A stretch of 64,000 bases of DNA from Gnetum montanum (GCA_015680685.1 MNCI01014752.1:70322-134321); one strand, 5' to 3'. Positions 1 through 10,620 are shown, numbered from the stretch's first letter. Numbers and translations are program-made. Notes: generated by a model not told the origin, from the sequence alone.

Positions 1-589
1 AATAAAGCATAAACAAAGTTATATTTGTAAAGCATAAACAGAACTAAATAATGTAAATGGGAGGCAATAATGAAACTGTATTATATTATTTTAAAAAAAA
101 TGTGCACCGGTCAAAGCGTAGTTGCACAAGTGTGAATGGCAAGTCAAACGCCTAGCCTCGGAAAGATATGACACGATGATGCGACGATGTGAGAAGAACT
201 TGGAAGCCAAAAATCGGATGTGCCAAGTGCCCAAGGATTGCAAGTTCTGTCCTCCTTCAGAATCACCAATTTCTCCAATCTTTGCCTCTTCCAATCTTCT
301 TCTGCTTGTTGTTGCTTTTTGCTTTGCTTCTCTTGCCTCCTCCCTTGCTTGCCTCTTCGTTTGTGTGAATTGATAGGGTATTTATAGGGTTGGACTAGGG
401 TTTTGGCTAGGGTTTTTCTTTGACCAGGTTCAATGTATCTGTGCTGGATAGTTGTACATGAGTTGGATGTGTGTTGGCAATTGCATACTTTGACCAGGTT
501 CAATGTACTTTACAACTTGTGGGTCATTCCAACCCATAAAAATACAAGTAAATTAGAAAAACAAGCCCTTGAGAAATAAAACTTTAGAA
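1..589. other. No gene seen; AT-rich flank with a 19-bp direct repeat
   Basis: No coding similarity is recognised on either strand. A 19-bp sequence beginning TTTGACCAGG occurs twice in direct orientation, at about 419-437 and 489-507, which looks like a local tandem duplication of about 70 bp. Open frames here are short and of low-complexity composition. Confidence 0.4.
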
Positions 590-1000
590 AGCTTAGGAGG
601 ATTGGCTCCAGCCCCGATCCGCTTGAAAAATTATATTATTTTTTTCTTTGTTTGTTGTTTCATTGCGATACTTAGCTTCATTGATGCATATACCCATTGT
701 CACATAGACTCTCCCCAGGTACAAGCAAATCATCAACAAAAGACATCATGTTTCAGGCTGCATCTTCTCGCATTCTTCCCTAATCAATTTGAATAGAACA
801 GTTGATAAATATAGCTCCCCAAAACTAGGCAATACAACAATTTCTTTCTTTGAATTAGAAACAGCAGTGTGTTCCATGAAACCAGGGATGGCAGGAAATT
901 AGTGTCTGAAACTGATTTCTGTTCTATCCAATAAATCCTTAGGTTCTTTGCATGGCAGTAATTAATTTTTCAGAATTTTCAGCGATGGAAACTCTAGATG
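590..1000 (-). other. Possible unrecognised coding relic
   Basis: On the minus strand one frame stays open for about 50 codons through roughly 900-745, with ordinary protein-like composition (for example the reading PAIPGFMEHTAVSNSKKEI), and ends in a stop. It lies downstream, in the same orientation, of the multicopper-oxidase relic. I do not recognise the family. The reading is loosely reminiscent of the middle of a plant UDP-glycosyltransferase, but that is only an impression. It could equally be chance open sequence. Confidence 0.2.
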
Positions 1001-1039
1001 ATATTCCAACCAGCAAACCTCCTTAAAGCATCATTCGTC

Positions 1040-1262
1040 TGGTATGTCTACATCCAATATACTTGGTCTGCACGAAAAATTCTGTAGTCACCACGGTGAG
1101 GCTGTAGTTGGCCAACCTTGTGAACATGACTGTGCTCATGGCCACGTTGATCCACCGTAGCTACACCTTCTCACCTTTCTGCACCTTCGTCTTCATTGAA
1201 TTTGAGTAGGGTTGTTGTTCTCCGGGCTCACCGTTGATTACTAGGGGATCAAAGTTCTGGAT
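1040..1262 (-). pseudogene. Laccase / multicopper oxidase-like fragment
   Basis: The minus strand can be read through one internal stop as part of the second cupredoxin domain of a plant multicopper oxidase. In order it shows INGEPG, KVQKGEKV (then a stop), LRWINVAM, and LANYSLTVV. The matching pattern in laccases is INGxPG, a K/RxGxxxLLRxIN segment, and FxxANHxLTVV. These enzymes are normally secreted and oxidise phenolics, including monolignols. Only about 70 codons remain, with no start, signal peptide or copper-ligand HxH motif visible, so this is a dead fragment. An ascorbate-oxidase or SKU5-like origin cannot be excluded. It lies in the same orientation as the aldo-keto reductase relic upstream, so both may have been carried here together. 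Confidence 0.5.
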
Positions 1263-1299
1263 ACCACCGTCAGTTTGGAGGGGAGGGACAGTAGCCGAT

Positions 1300-1570
1300 G
1301 ATGCTTGCAATGACGGCGACGGTGGTATGCATCAAGACGCACGGTAGGGGCATCAAGACGCACGGACGGCGATGCGGCAGGCGCAGGAGACGGTGACGCG
1401 GTAGGGCAGAGGGAGCAGTGACACGGTAGGTGCAGGAGACGGCGATGCAGCAGCAGTAGCAGAAAAAGTGACATGGCAGCAGCAGCGGGAGACCGTACGG
1501 CAGGCAACGCAGGAGTGGTAATACGGCAGTAGCAGCGGCGAAAGCACAGGAGGCAGCATGGCGGGTAGCG
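1300..1570. repeat. GC-rich degenerate minisatellite-like patch
   Basis: This stretch is far richer in G and C than the surrounding DNA. It is built of loosely repeated GCAG/GCGG/ACGG units (for example GACGCACGG twice near 1335-1365, then many GGCAGNAGCAG-like units). It gives overlapping open frames on the minus strand with Ser/Pro/Cys/Leu-rich translations. These look like composition artefacts, not proteins. It lies between two gene relics that share one orientation. Confidence 0.55.
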
Positions 1571-1740
1571 GAGAGGCGGCCGGAGCACAGAGGCGTCAGT
1601 GTAGTGAGCAACTGAAACTGCGTGGAGGGAGCAGTGGTTTTTGATGGCTATTTCTTTTTCTAGATTTGTGCGTGTCTCTGTCACTCTTTGTGTGTTGCTG
1701 ATCGTGTGATCTCCTTTGGTGATCTCTGTGCAGCAGTCCA

Positions 1741-2287
1741 GCATCCACACATTTCTCCAAAGAATTCTAGCATACTTGCAAATCCGTAGGGAAGATATCC
1801 TCGGGTTTTAGGCCCCCAAATTTTAGCCCATGGGTTAAGCGAACTAGCGCGTGGATGAGATATAGATCCGGGTATTCCAATTGCAGTTCCTTGCTTTAGA
1901 AATTTTCATGAATCCAGTGATTTTTGGACAGTGGGGAGAATATAGACTGGGTGCATCTTAGTGCACCAGAACTTGGAAGTAACGAACACATCATTTTTGG
2001 TTGCAAGTCCAGAGGCAAAGGCTTTTTTTTTTTCAAAAGAGAGTTCCCAATTTCCTTTTCCGACCCATAAACTACCGCAATGTCAAAATGCTTGTATCCT
2101 TGAGAGAATTTTCAATGGCTGATTCCACAATAGAAAGGTTCGGAGAGCCGATCGCAGTTGTGCCAAGTCCTAGTACAGGTATTCTCTCTCCATTGTTCAG
2201 CACTGTGTGTGATCTAGATAATTTTGGATGCTGGGCTGAAATTAGTGGTGTTTCAAACTTTAGCCTTATTAATTTATATAACTGCAT
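1741..2287 (-). pseudogene. Aldo-keto reductase pseudogene, N-terminal half
   Basis: Read on the minus strand this matches the first half of a plant aldo-keto reductase (AKR4-type, NADPH-dependent cytosolic reductase). It starts with the strand motif NNGERIPVLGLGT. After a one-base frameshift near 2105 comes GYKHFDIAVVYGSEKEIG, then NDVFVTSKFW, a stop, and in another frame LEYPDLYLIHALVRLTHG and KPEDIFPTDLQ. The four positions of the AKR catalytic tetrad (Asp, Tyr, Lys, His) are all still readable: FD, VYGSE, TSK and LIH. At least two frameshifts and two stops are present. Similarity stops near LEKCVDAG, so the C-terminal half is missing. It is clearly inactive, but the relic is fairly young because the motifs are so well kept. 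Confidence 0.8.
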
Positions 2288-2329
2288 TGTTTTAGCAATT
2301 TTAGATTATATTGCTATTATATAATAAGT

Positions 2330-2400
2330 TGTTAGCTTAGCAATACAAGCCTTTGCCTAGTAGCCTCATGTTATAAGTTTGATTTCATTAGGTAGTACTA
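2330..2400 (+). repeat. Possible tRNA-derived SINE scrap
   Basis: The sequence contains TTAGCTTAGCAATACAAG, which resembles an RNA polymerase III A box. About 30 bases later is AGTTTGATTTC, resembling a B box (GGTTCGANTCC). No clear tail or target duplication was found, so the call is weak. Confidence 0.3.
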
Positions 2401-2829
2401 AGTTATACATTTTTTAAAAATTCAAAAAAGGAATTTTGAAATTGATGTGATAGATCCAAGGGGTTTTAATAAATGTAAATAAAAAATTTTAATTTTCATA
2501 TATTATTTTTATTATCCAATAGATCTAGAAGGTTTACATATGTAATACAATTTTAGTTTTAGTTTTATTAACCTTTGATATAGCTATATTTGTTTGATTC
2601 CTTTCATGTTTTAATGGGATTTCACTTTCTAATATCTTGTTTAACATTTCAACTTTAACTATGTTGGCGATTGTTTGGGACCACCAACATTGGGACCCCC
2701 AGTATTGTGACAGGGATTACAGGATGCAAAGGTGTTCTTCAAATAGGGTTTAAGTGCTTGCTAATCTTTGGCAACACCAAGGCCCAGATACCTCCATATA
2801 GACTCAATGATTATGAAATGAGCTAAATG
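2401..2829. other. No gene seen
   Basis: AT-rich DNA without recognised coding or repeat signal, ending at the left edge of the solo LTR. Confidence 0.4.
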
Positions 2830-3762
2830 TGATGATGAAGCATCAAAGTGTTGCATCAATGTGGCCTCATTGATGGATTCCCATTGACATGTCCCCATCA
2901 ACGTGGTGTCGCCTAGTCAACGAAGCCACGTTGATGTAGTATTTGCTATGTTTATGAGGCCCCATTGACATAGCTCCACAATAAAGTCTACAAATACATG
3001 CTCACCTATCATGTTTATAGCATGTTTTCTCATAATTGTAGCAAAGCTCTTCCAGTTTCTTTTTCCCAGAGTTAGAATATTTCCCAAGTGCTCGTAGTAG
3101 GAGTCATTGAGTGTAGAAATCTTTATTCAAGCACTATTGTACCTAAGCACAGTAATGTGTACGAAAATAAAGACGAGCTTTCTAATAAACCTTGTAGCAC
3201 TTTAGCTAGATTAAATATTTTCTTCATGCATTTAATGTTTCAGTAGTTTTATTTAATGCTTTTAAGTAAACTAAGCTAATTAAGCTAAACTAAGCTAGCT
3301 AGGTTAAATAGCAATTAATAAAGCACATAAGTACAACCACTTCAGGCATGCACATGATACTTGGTAATCCTAGCAACGCTTAATGTTTGGTAACCCAACA
3401 ACGTTATACGTGTTCAAGATGTGTATGGAAAGTAGGGCCAAATGCTTATGTTAAGATTAGTTTGACATTAGTTAGTTAGTTAGATTAAATTAGCAATTAA
3501 ATTATTTCATTCTCTTCATCCTTTCTTTTAAGCACCTAGAACATAAAACATAAAAATAATAAAAATCATATGCCTCAATTATACTTAATCATACCTTTGC
3601 ATATCACAAGTATAATTGGGAAGACAAAAAATGACTGTTAGGGCAATTTCACTTCTTAGCAACTAGTGTATTAGAAGACATAGAATCCATAGAATTTGAC
3701 TAGATCACACATTAACGCTTAGTGATTTGTATGTTGAGCATAGGGATACTCATTTCTCATCA
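2830..3762 (+). repeat. Solo LTR of the Athila-like family
   Basis: The segment begins TGATGATGAAGC and ends CTCATCA, the same terminal style as the other Athila-like LTRs in the window. It shares their internal landmarks: a TACAAATACATGC promoter-like site near 2988-3000, the GCAAAGCTCTT and GAGTTAGAATATTT segments also seen in the LTR at 53094, and the AATAAAGACGAGCTTTCTAATAAACC block. No PBS follows position 3762 and no polypurine tract precedes 2830, so no internal region is attached. I found no matching 5-bp target duplication (AAATG on the left, CGCGA on the right). It is either old or a recombined fragment. Confidence 0.65.
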
Positions 3763-4734
3763 CGCGAGTATGTGTTTGTTGTTATGAATGTTGAAATGGT
3801 TGGGTTGTGTATGAAACTATAATTGGCTATCATAAAAGAAGTTCAACTAACTTTGTCAAATATTTTGAGTTGTTGAAGGTTCCTATTTGTCAAGTCACTT
3901 ACTATATATAGTCCCTATAGTAGGCTACTTGTAACAAATAAAATGTTTTAGAAACATTTGAACATAAATCTTCTAATATACTCTTAATTTTCCCTAGAGA
4001 GAATTCCATAAGAAAACTAAAAATCGAGCAAGATTCAATGAACTTAGAAAGAGAAAAGAAAAGAAAGTAGATTTTTGTTGTATTTTAAACATTTAAGCAA
4101 GATAAATTGACATTAGAAAATACTTTGTAATAAATCTATTCTAATTCAATCTAACTACAAATTATCCCAAACTCTCTAATCTCAATAAGAAATTTGGTAA
4201 AAGGCAATCTTATTACACTACCAAAAATGTTGCGTAAATGACAAAGTACGAGCTTCTATTTTGACTAGTTAATAATTGTTATGGATTGCATTCAATAGAG
4301 CCTTTAGAGAAATTTGACAATTTTAGAATTAAAATAGTAAGGCAATACACTTTAAAACCTTGAAGTTATTTTAGTCATCTCAAAATATCAAAGATTTTCT
4401 ACATTTCCAAAACTCAAATGGGCAATTGCTCCAAGACATTACTATTAAATTGCTCAAGATGACAAACATTAATAGAAGTCTAATATTGTGCAAAATAGAG
4501 CTATAAAGGAAACCTAGATAAATCCCAAAATTAAATGCCAAGCATGATACTACTAAGTCATTTGCTAAGTAACTAAAACAAAATGGGAAGGAATGAACTC
4601 ATAGGATTATAACAAAGTAGTTGAATTGATATCTTTAACAAGCTATGCTTTACAAGAAAATATTCAATATTATTCAAAGTTGCTTTTCTCCAAATCTCCC
4701 CTTACTGAATTCTACCCTTGAAGCCCTTTTATAG
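3763..4734. other. No gene seen
   Basis: AT-rich sequence with many stops in all frames. I recognise no coding, RNA or terminal-repeat signal. Confidence 0.4.
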
Positions 4735-5045
4735 TGAGTTCAAGGTAGTTACAATCATCATGAGAAATTGAGGTAAGTTACAAACATTATGGGGGTTGGT
4801 TATAACCATAATATGAATTAATGATTATTAGTTATAACCACCATAGAGTTAAATACTATAGTTGAAAAGTGTCTGGTAGTTACAACCACCATGGAGACTA
4901 AGAGGCTATAGTTGACTAGTGTTTGTTTGGTGGTTACAACATTATGGAAAATTAAAATCCAGTTGCAACCATTAAGGGAAGTTACAACTACCATGGTTGT
5001 TAGTTATAACTACAATAGATATTTACAATTATAATTGACACTTGT
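4735..5045. repeat. Degenerate tandem repeat of a GTTACAACCACCATGG-like unit
   Basis: Variants of GTTACAA/TTATAAC followed by CACCATGG or CATTATGG recur about ten times at irregular spacing (for example around 4750, 4800, 4835, 4888, 4935, 4962, 4980 and 5000). This looks like an old minisatellite, possibly from an LTR. No coding signal. Confidence 0.5.
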
Positions 5046-5600
5046 TTCATACATATAGGACATAAATTCCATTTCTTTTTAAATAATAAATGTTATATAC
5101 ACACACATACATATTAATTCCACAAAAATATTGTTGAACATTTTTTTCACTCATAGATTCGGGACCAGACTTATTGCTAATTATCTAACAAAGCCTAAGA
5201 TTCAGCAAAGACCTAGTGTGAGTAGTCTAAGCTATCTTTTGCTAAGGTCATCTATCTAATTGCATTTTTCTCCAAAAAAATCCTTCTTTGAAATGTAAAT
5301 TCAAAACCTTTTTCAAGCTATTGATTAGACTCGTAGTCGTCCCTATCCTTCATTCAAGGTCAAACTTGGGAAGGGCATGCATCTAAACATTCTCAGGGTC
5401 AACGCCAATAGGAGAATAATTGTTATTTCCCCTTCTAAATTTGTGAAAATAGAGAAAAGCATGCATAGCACATGGTATATGAAGATGAAATAAATAAAAA
5501 ATAGAGCTATGGCCTTATCTTCTTCTAGAATACACTACATAGGGCTTTCTCCATTCATGGACATTTCAAAGAGACGATGGTAGCCTCTCAGCATAAATGT
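5046..5600. other. No gene seen
   Basis: AT-rich sequence with a short ACACACAC run near 5100. Nothing recognised. Confidence 0.4.
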
Positions 5601-5624
5601 GAGAATGAAAAGAGAACAAGTGAG

Positions 5625-6004
5625 CTATAAAATCCAAGTGCCTTGGAACAACAAATTGGTTGTTAGAACCATTTTTTCCAAGAACAAACTAGGATTTAAT
5701 GCTAGAACAATGCAGCTTCTGACATAAACTAGACTTACAAGTGATAGAAATTTGTACCATTCAAATTCAAATCCTAAAACTCTTCCTTTCATAATAATCC
5801 ATTGTAAAATGAATACAACGTCCATTCCTTCATTGTAGTAGTTGCTCCCATCAATGAAAAAAGAGAGAATATTGAATAACCTGATGGATCAAGATGGACA
5901 TCCTCGAACTTTGTCAAGAATTAGAAGTCTGTAATAATTGCCACAAAAATTTGTAATTTTTTTTCTTCATCTCATTCCTCACATGGGTTTGCTAATGATA
6001 GCCT
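5625..6004 (-). pseudogene. Possible downstream remnant of the methylesterase pseudogene
   Basis: Downstream (minus strand) of the methylesterase exon there is a 66-codon open stretch at 5825-5625 whose middle (NPSLFLEKMVLTTNLLFQG) loosely resembles the RPxSLFLEDL segment after the central helices of plant methylesterases. The similarity is short and could be chance. Position and strand are right for a second exon. No His of the catalytic triad or other decisive motif can be placed. Confidence 0.25.
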
Positions 6005-6320
6005 TTTTCTATCTTCAAAACATGATCCACCACCTCTCCATTGCCAAACTTATGTTAAATCTACCTAAGCTCTAATCCACTAATATTGCCTTCTCATTTT
6101 CAAGCAAATTCTCCAAGAGATTTAGTAGAGGCTCTGAATAGTATTCAAGAATTTTAACTTCATCTACAGATTTAGGATTGATTATAGAGGCAGCCATGTC
6201 AAGAGTAGTGACTTTATGGCCAACTTTGAATAATAGATCTGTGATCTTGTACCAGCACCATCCTCCAAGAGTTTCTCCATGCGCTAGCACAAAGTGATTA
6301 GGCTTTTTTGTAAAATCCAT
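6005..6320 (-). pseudogene. Methylesterase / hydroxynitrile lyase-family pseudogene, first exon
   Basis: The minus-strand frame starts with ATG at 6320 and reads HFVLAHG, GGWCWYKITDLL, GHKVTTLDMAASIINPK and EYYSEPLLNLL. This is the N-terminal part of the plant alpha/beta-hydrolase methylesterase family (SABP2-like, acting on methyl salicylate, jasmonate or IAA). The nucleophile elbow expected as GHSLGG has decayed to Asp-stop-Ser-Leu-Gly-Arg near 6060-6075. The Ser codon AGC itself survives but the frame is closed just before it. FNISLAMER follows, the usual continuation, and then similarity is lost. The product would lack its nucleophile region, so this is a pseudogene. The ancestral family assignment is firm; the exact substrate class is not. 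Confidence 0.8.
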
Positions 6321-6448
6321 ACACCTAAATTGTTAGCTCCTGTATCTGGTGGTGGGACAGCTAGATAACGTGGAAGGAATGGGGAAGTTGATGGAGTAGG
6401 CTTGATTTGGTATGAGGAGGTTGGGTAAAATGGCTCTCATAATCCTTG

Positions 6449-6570
6449 TGTTGATGCATAAATTTTAGACACATCAACACCCATAAAACCTATTTAAAGA
6501 GACTATTGCCTAGGGTGCCTCTCATATGGGTATGGAAACCCAGGAATAGTCTTAGCTGGAAGGGCAACAT
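6449..6570 (-). repeat. Relic of the 3' end of the Tat-like long LTR
   Basis: In reverse orientation this begins TGTTGATGCATAAATTTTAG and continues with the same AGACTATTGCCTAGG, CATACCCATAT and GACTATTCC elements seen at the right ends of the long LTRs (26245-26370 and 33380-33503). Similarity ends near 6570. It shows that this LTR family has other copies nearby. Confidence 0.6.
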
Positions 6571-8500
6571 GAAATTTAATGGTTAAATAACTTTAACAGA
6601 AAAATAAAAGTGTAGTCCATGATGACTTTGGCATAAGTAACTATTTGCTTTGAAATTTTAACAATAATATGGTAGTAAATTAAATGATTTTAATAGATAA
6701 CCAAAAATAGCAGACCAAAACAACTCAACATGGAACTAGCTATTTGCTTTAAAATCTTAGCAAAGACACTTGAACATTAAAAATAAAAGCATGAAATAGT
6801 TAACAACTTGAATAAGATTAATCTTAGTTCTTAAGAAACATAGGCTCTGTGTTTAATCCACACAACAGAGACCATAGTTCAGTTACAGAAATTAAAAAAA
6901 ATAGCAAGAAGAGACATAGACTTAGCTTAGAAAGAATCACAAATAGAACAAATTCCAATGTAGCCTTGTTTACTTGTGCCTACAAGAAGCACACCTCCTT
7001 CAACAAGTTTGCAACCTCTAACTATTGAATCTACTCACTACTCCACCCCCAAACTACCTCTAGGAGAGCCATTAGATAGGTAATACAAGTAAGAGGGAAC
7101 CATAGGATTTCCACCTTTACTTGCCTTGAAGTAACTCCCTCCACCATAGCCTAGCTTTGGAAATCTCCCCCCACTATGTCTATTCACTTTCCTTGCCTCT
7201 AGCCAGCGAATTTATAAGGACTATTCTAGCACATGAGGAGCCAAACTAGCATGCATGATGAGCCACCATGCACATGTAATGGCCATGGAAATTACTACCC
7301 ATGTGTAGATAATGGTAGCATTAACTAGTGATGTGCAAAAAATGGTAACAGCCATCATCCACACATGGATAATGATAGCATCTACCATCCAGGCATAGCA
7401 AAACTATCATTATCAGCCACTACCACTGCACACAGTGAAACGTTGATCTCCAAACCATGGTAGCGACACCTAATTCCACACAAAAACACCAAACTCCCAT
7501 CATATTTTGTATTTATCTTATTTGATGTAAGGCTTGTTGTAGCTATTGATACTCAGTGGTTTGACATATCATACCAACAACAAAACTAGTGGCATAAGGC
7601 ATTTATGGTGATTATAGATAACCACCAACCACAACTCTAAACTAGGAATTCCTAATCAGAAGCTACTACTTCATGCTCATTGCTAGGCTCTTGTCCCTAT
7701 ATGCTCAGCATATCCACACTAGTGGCCATGAGCTCGTCTGCAATGGTTCAAGTTTTTGGTTGCTCTATGAATAGACCTGTAACTTCAGGTAGCCCTAGAA
7801 GTGTATCTTTAGGCCTAAAATCCAAGTAACATAAAATTTTCTGAGTAGGCCCCTGTGGTGGCCACCCACAGCCTGATCCATAGAGCCAAAATCATCGATT
7901 CTAAGGAACTAGAAACTTGAAACTCCTATTACTACTACCAAGATACCACCAACGAATCTGATCAAGCATAACATCCTTTTCACCAGAGTTGCAGAGATTT
8001 GTTGGAAATTCCATTTTTTACCAGCAACATCAATGATTTACACAAAAACAAAAAAAGGAGTTACCAAGCTTAAGCACATTACTACACTTGATTTTTGAGA
8101 GAAAAAGGTGTTGGATGAATTTGAGTGAATTCTCTCTTTTTTTTAAAGGTATGCTTAACTCTTTAATCTATATTTTTATATTATATTATTAAGCAATCTA
8201 AAGTTAAGTGGCCTTAAAACAATGAATTATCCCTCTCTTCTGCACATAGCATGGTAATGTTAAATGCTAAGATGACAACACGTGTATGGAACTCTCTTTT
8301 AATTAAACCACTTGAAAAGAAGACCTAGCTAGTAGTGTTTTCAAAGATGTTTTTCTTTATCCTTGTTGAGATCTGCTTTTCATCAGCATAATTTGCATGG
8401 ATTAAAACTTATAGGATTCCTAGTTGTCATGGGAATAAAACTTTTAATCATGGCCTTGTGCCTAGCATGGGAATGTTGGCATTGATACCATGCACTTGAA
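6571..8500. other. No gene seen; loosely repetitive noncoding DNA
   Basis: No recognised coding signal. Around 7240-7400 short variants of CATGTGTAGATAATGGTAGCA recur three or four times. Around 6990-7200 the composition is C-rich on the plus strand (CCACCCCC, CTCCCCCC) and resembles a U3/promoter region of an old LTR, but no edges can be defined. Confidence 0.35.
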
Positions 8501-8502
8501 TT

Positions 8503-8730
8503 TCAATCATCATTTTCACTTGTCTTGTTGTGTTTCCCATTATTGCTAATTTTACTCATAAAGTTTCCATCAAGTAGGATGTTGGAAGATTTAATGTTCT
8601 GATGAACTGTGAGCTTTGGATTGTGTTTGCATAAAAATAAGAGTCTAGCAGCAATTTCTCAAGCTATTTTGAAATGCAAGAATCGTGGGAGAAGAAGTGT
8701 GGGGTCTTTGTAGGATGAATCTCCATTATT
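8503..8730 (-). pseudogene. Protein kinase pseudogene fragment (U-box/RLCK-like)
   Basis: One minus-strand frame, with a single internal stop, reads YKDPTLLLPRFLHFKIA, stop, EIAARLLFLCKHNPKL, then HQNIKSSNILLDGNF and SKISNNG. This is the alpha-E helix and catalytic loop of a plant protein kinase. The usual form is LPWxxRxxIAxEIAxGLLFLHxxxPxPxVHRDLKxxNILLDxNFVSKISDxG. In this copy HRD is HQN and DxG is NNG, so the catalytic Asp and the metal-binding Asp are both lost. The pattern fits U-box kinases / RLCK group IX best. Nothing of the N-lobe or of the C-lobe beyond this point is recognised. Confidence 0.65.
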
Positions 8731-8770
8731 TTATTATGTATAATTTATTTTGTTTTTTGAGAATGCATGC

Positions 8771-9010
8771 TTAATAGCTATCATTGTTCCCACCATTTTC
8801 CATGGAATTACTTGTAGTTTCATTGATAATAAGGCTAATAAGATCCTCATTGTTAACCATAAAAATTCTAACCTCTACTTTAATATGTTCAAAATGGTCT
8901 TGGTAATATGCCTCATCATCTAGATGTTCATTGGCATTTTTACTTGTGAGAAAATCATTAGCTAATGAAGAAAGACCATGGTTGTGACTATGACTTATAG
9001 CTGGGGGCAA
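8771..9010 (-). other. Unrecognised 79-codon open frame upstream of the kinase relic
   Basis: An acidic, Asn/Glu-rich frame without recognised domain, in the same orientation as and about 40 bases upstream of the kinase relic. It could be the decayed linker or N-lobe of the same gene, or chance. No membrane segment, repeat or motif is visible. Confidence 0.2.
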
Positions 9011-9254
9011 ACACCCTTTATAGCACGATGCTTACTACTAAACTTTTCTTAAAAGAATTGCTGCTCCAAGGAATGGTAGAAATGTGCCAACAAAACCCTT
9101 AACTCATTTTGTGTTATTTATATTTTATATATTTGTCTTTCTTATATCGTGTTGAGATATATGTAAAGATTGTTGCTTCTTGATTAGAATAGCTTGGAAG
9201 GATGTGGATTAATGATGATCATGTAATTGGAAATTTATAAATATTTTTATAATA

Positions 9255-9457
9255 TATGTATATTTTATAAAAATAGGGACTACCACATGGAGTGATAGTA
9301 AGGTGCTTATTTCTTAAGACATAAGAGTTGGATTCAAGCTTGGGCATAGCCACTTAATAGAGATTAGGCTTTCGCTCATCTACTAACCCTTCTAGGTAGT
9401 AGAATGAGTATTGTGTCTCTAAATGATAATAATTTTTATGTATATTTTATAAAAATA
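9255..9457 (+). mobile_element. tRNA-derived SINE with 21-bp target site duplication
   Basis: A unit of about 161 bp (9276-9436) is flanked by two identical 21-bp direct repeats at 9255-9275 and 9437-9457. It starts GGGACTACC and contains an A-box-like stretch (GGAGTGATAGTAAGG, about 9289-9303). About 30 bases later is a B-box-like stretch (GTTGGATTCAAGC, about 9328-9340). The body then carries a CTACTAACCC / GGTAGTAG segment and ends in a T/A-rich tail. Long perfect target duplications plus a pol III promoter are the hallmarks of LINE-mobilised SINEs. The perfect duplication suggests a recent insertion. Confidence 0.75.
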
Positions 9458-9667
9458 TGATTTGACTTATTTTTATATGATACTACCATGTGATGAAAAT
9501 CTTAAAATATTTTTATTGGAATAATGACTTTTGTTAATATTTTGTAAAAATTAATTCCAAATATTTTTGGAATTGTAGCCCATGCTTCCTTGTGACTAGT
9601 CTAGTCATGGATTTTATTTTTTTAATCGATCCTTAATTGCCTAGATTTCAATATAAAAGAACCAATA

Positions 9668-9690
9668 TATATATATATATCTCTCTCTCA
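9668..9690. repeat. (AT)n/(CT)n microsatellite
   Basis: A short TA dinucleotide run merges into a TC run. Confidence 0.8.
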
Positions 9691-9879
9691 CACAATTATG
9701 TCAGGCCTTTGGATCTAGATTGTAAAGCCTATCTTCCTTGAGTGAAGCCTAGGGTTTAGTTAAGATAGAGGAAATGTATCTTATTTTATATTGACACAAG
9801 TTTAATTTCTACATTTTTTTTGTCCAATGCTTTGATCTCATCATGCAAGTTGCATTGGAATTATAGCTCATATTTTTCT

Positions 9880-10100
9880 ATGCCTTTATCTCTATTTGAA
9901 TCTACAATTTGGATAAGTTCCTCATCATCATCATCCTAGCCTTGGTCCAATAAAATAAGATAAGCTACATGAGTTATTTTTTACTATTTACGTCTATGAA
10001 AAGCTAGATCCTCTTTTAATTATAGTTTCTTAAAATAAGCTTCGATCATTTTTTCCCATGCATTCTTTGGTCTTCCTTTTAATGGTTTCCATTGAAACAT
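9880..10100 (-). pseudogene. LINE-like reverse-transcriptase C-terminus relic
   Basis: One minus-strand frame, with a few stops, reads PLKGRPKNAWEKMIEAYFKK, stop, LKEDLAFHRRK and KITHVAYLILLDQG. The GRPKxxWxxxIxxxxxxLxLxxxLAxxRxxW pattern is typical of the C-terminal tail of plant non-LTR retrotransposon reverse transcriptases and proteins derived from them. Only this tail is seen. A LINE in the genome would supply the machinery needed by the SINE at 9255-9457. Confidence 0.35.
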
Positions 10101-10339
10101 GATGTAGCAACAATGTTCTAGGTTATTATCCTAAATTCCTATCATTAGACTTGTTTCTTTACCCACATTCATACTTGATGTGGGACTCCTTGTCTACTTT
10201 TCATAATATTTAGATGACGATGCTGCAATTTGGGTAAGGCTATTATGAAATTTCATATTTTTTGACATCAAAAGTAGTAATAGAATCAACTGTGGTATTG
10301 GAAATTAGAATTTTCTTTTCATACAAGTTGTGGTCTTCC

Positions 10340-10620
10340 TTACAATCTATGGTCAATTCATGATGGAAAACCTAATGGATTATAATTCATGCTTAAGTTG
10401 TAGTATTTATCATGACCTAGCCATGAGTCAGTCATGATATGGTAGAAACCATGACTAGACCACAAGTCATGATCCCATTATTTCTAGACCACAACAACCT
10501 ATGGTTAGATTAAGGTGTAAACCATGATTAGATAATGGGTTATGATCTAATTATTTTTCTCACCATGAATTATGGTTTGGTTATGATTAGACAAAAACTG
10601 ATAAAAATGATGTATCCATA
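10340..10620. repeat. Degenerate ACCATGATTAGA-type repeats
   Basis: Variants of AACCATGACTAGACC / AACCATGATTAGATAA and their reverse (TTATGGTTTGGTTATGATTAG) recur five to six times at irregular spacing. They include inverted copies that could pair. No coding signal. Confidence 0.45.

Noticed and set aside
1241-1750. 169-codon minus-strand open frame and overlapping shorter ones
   Set aside because: Translation is Ser/Pro/Cys/Leu low complexity from a GC-rich repeat patch, with several frames open at once. No conserved domain.
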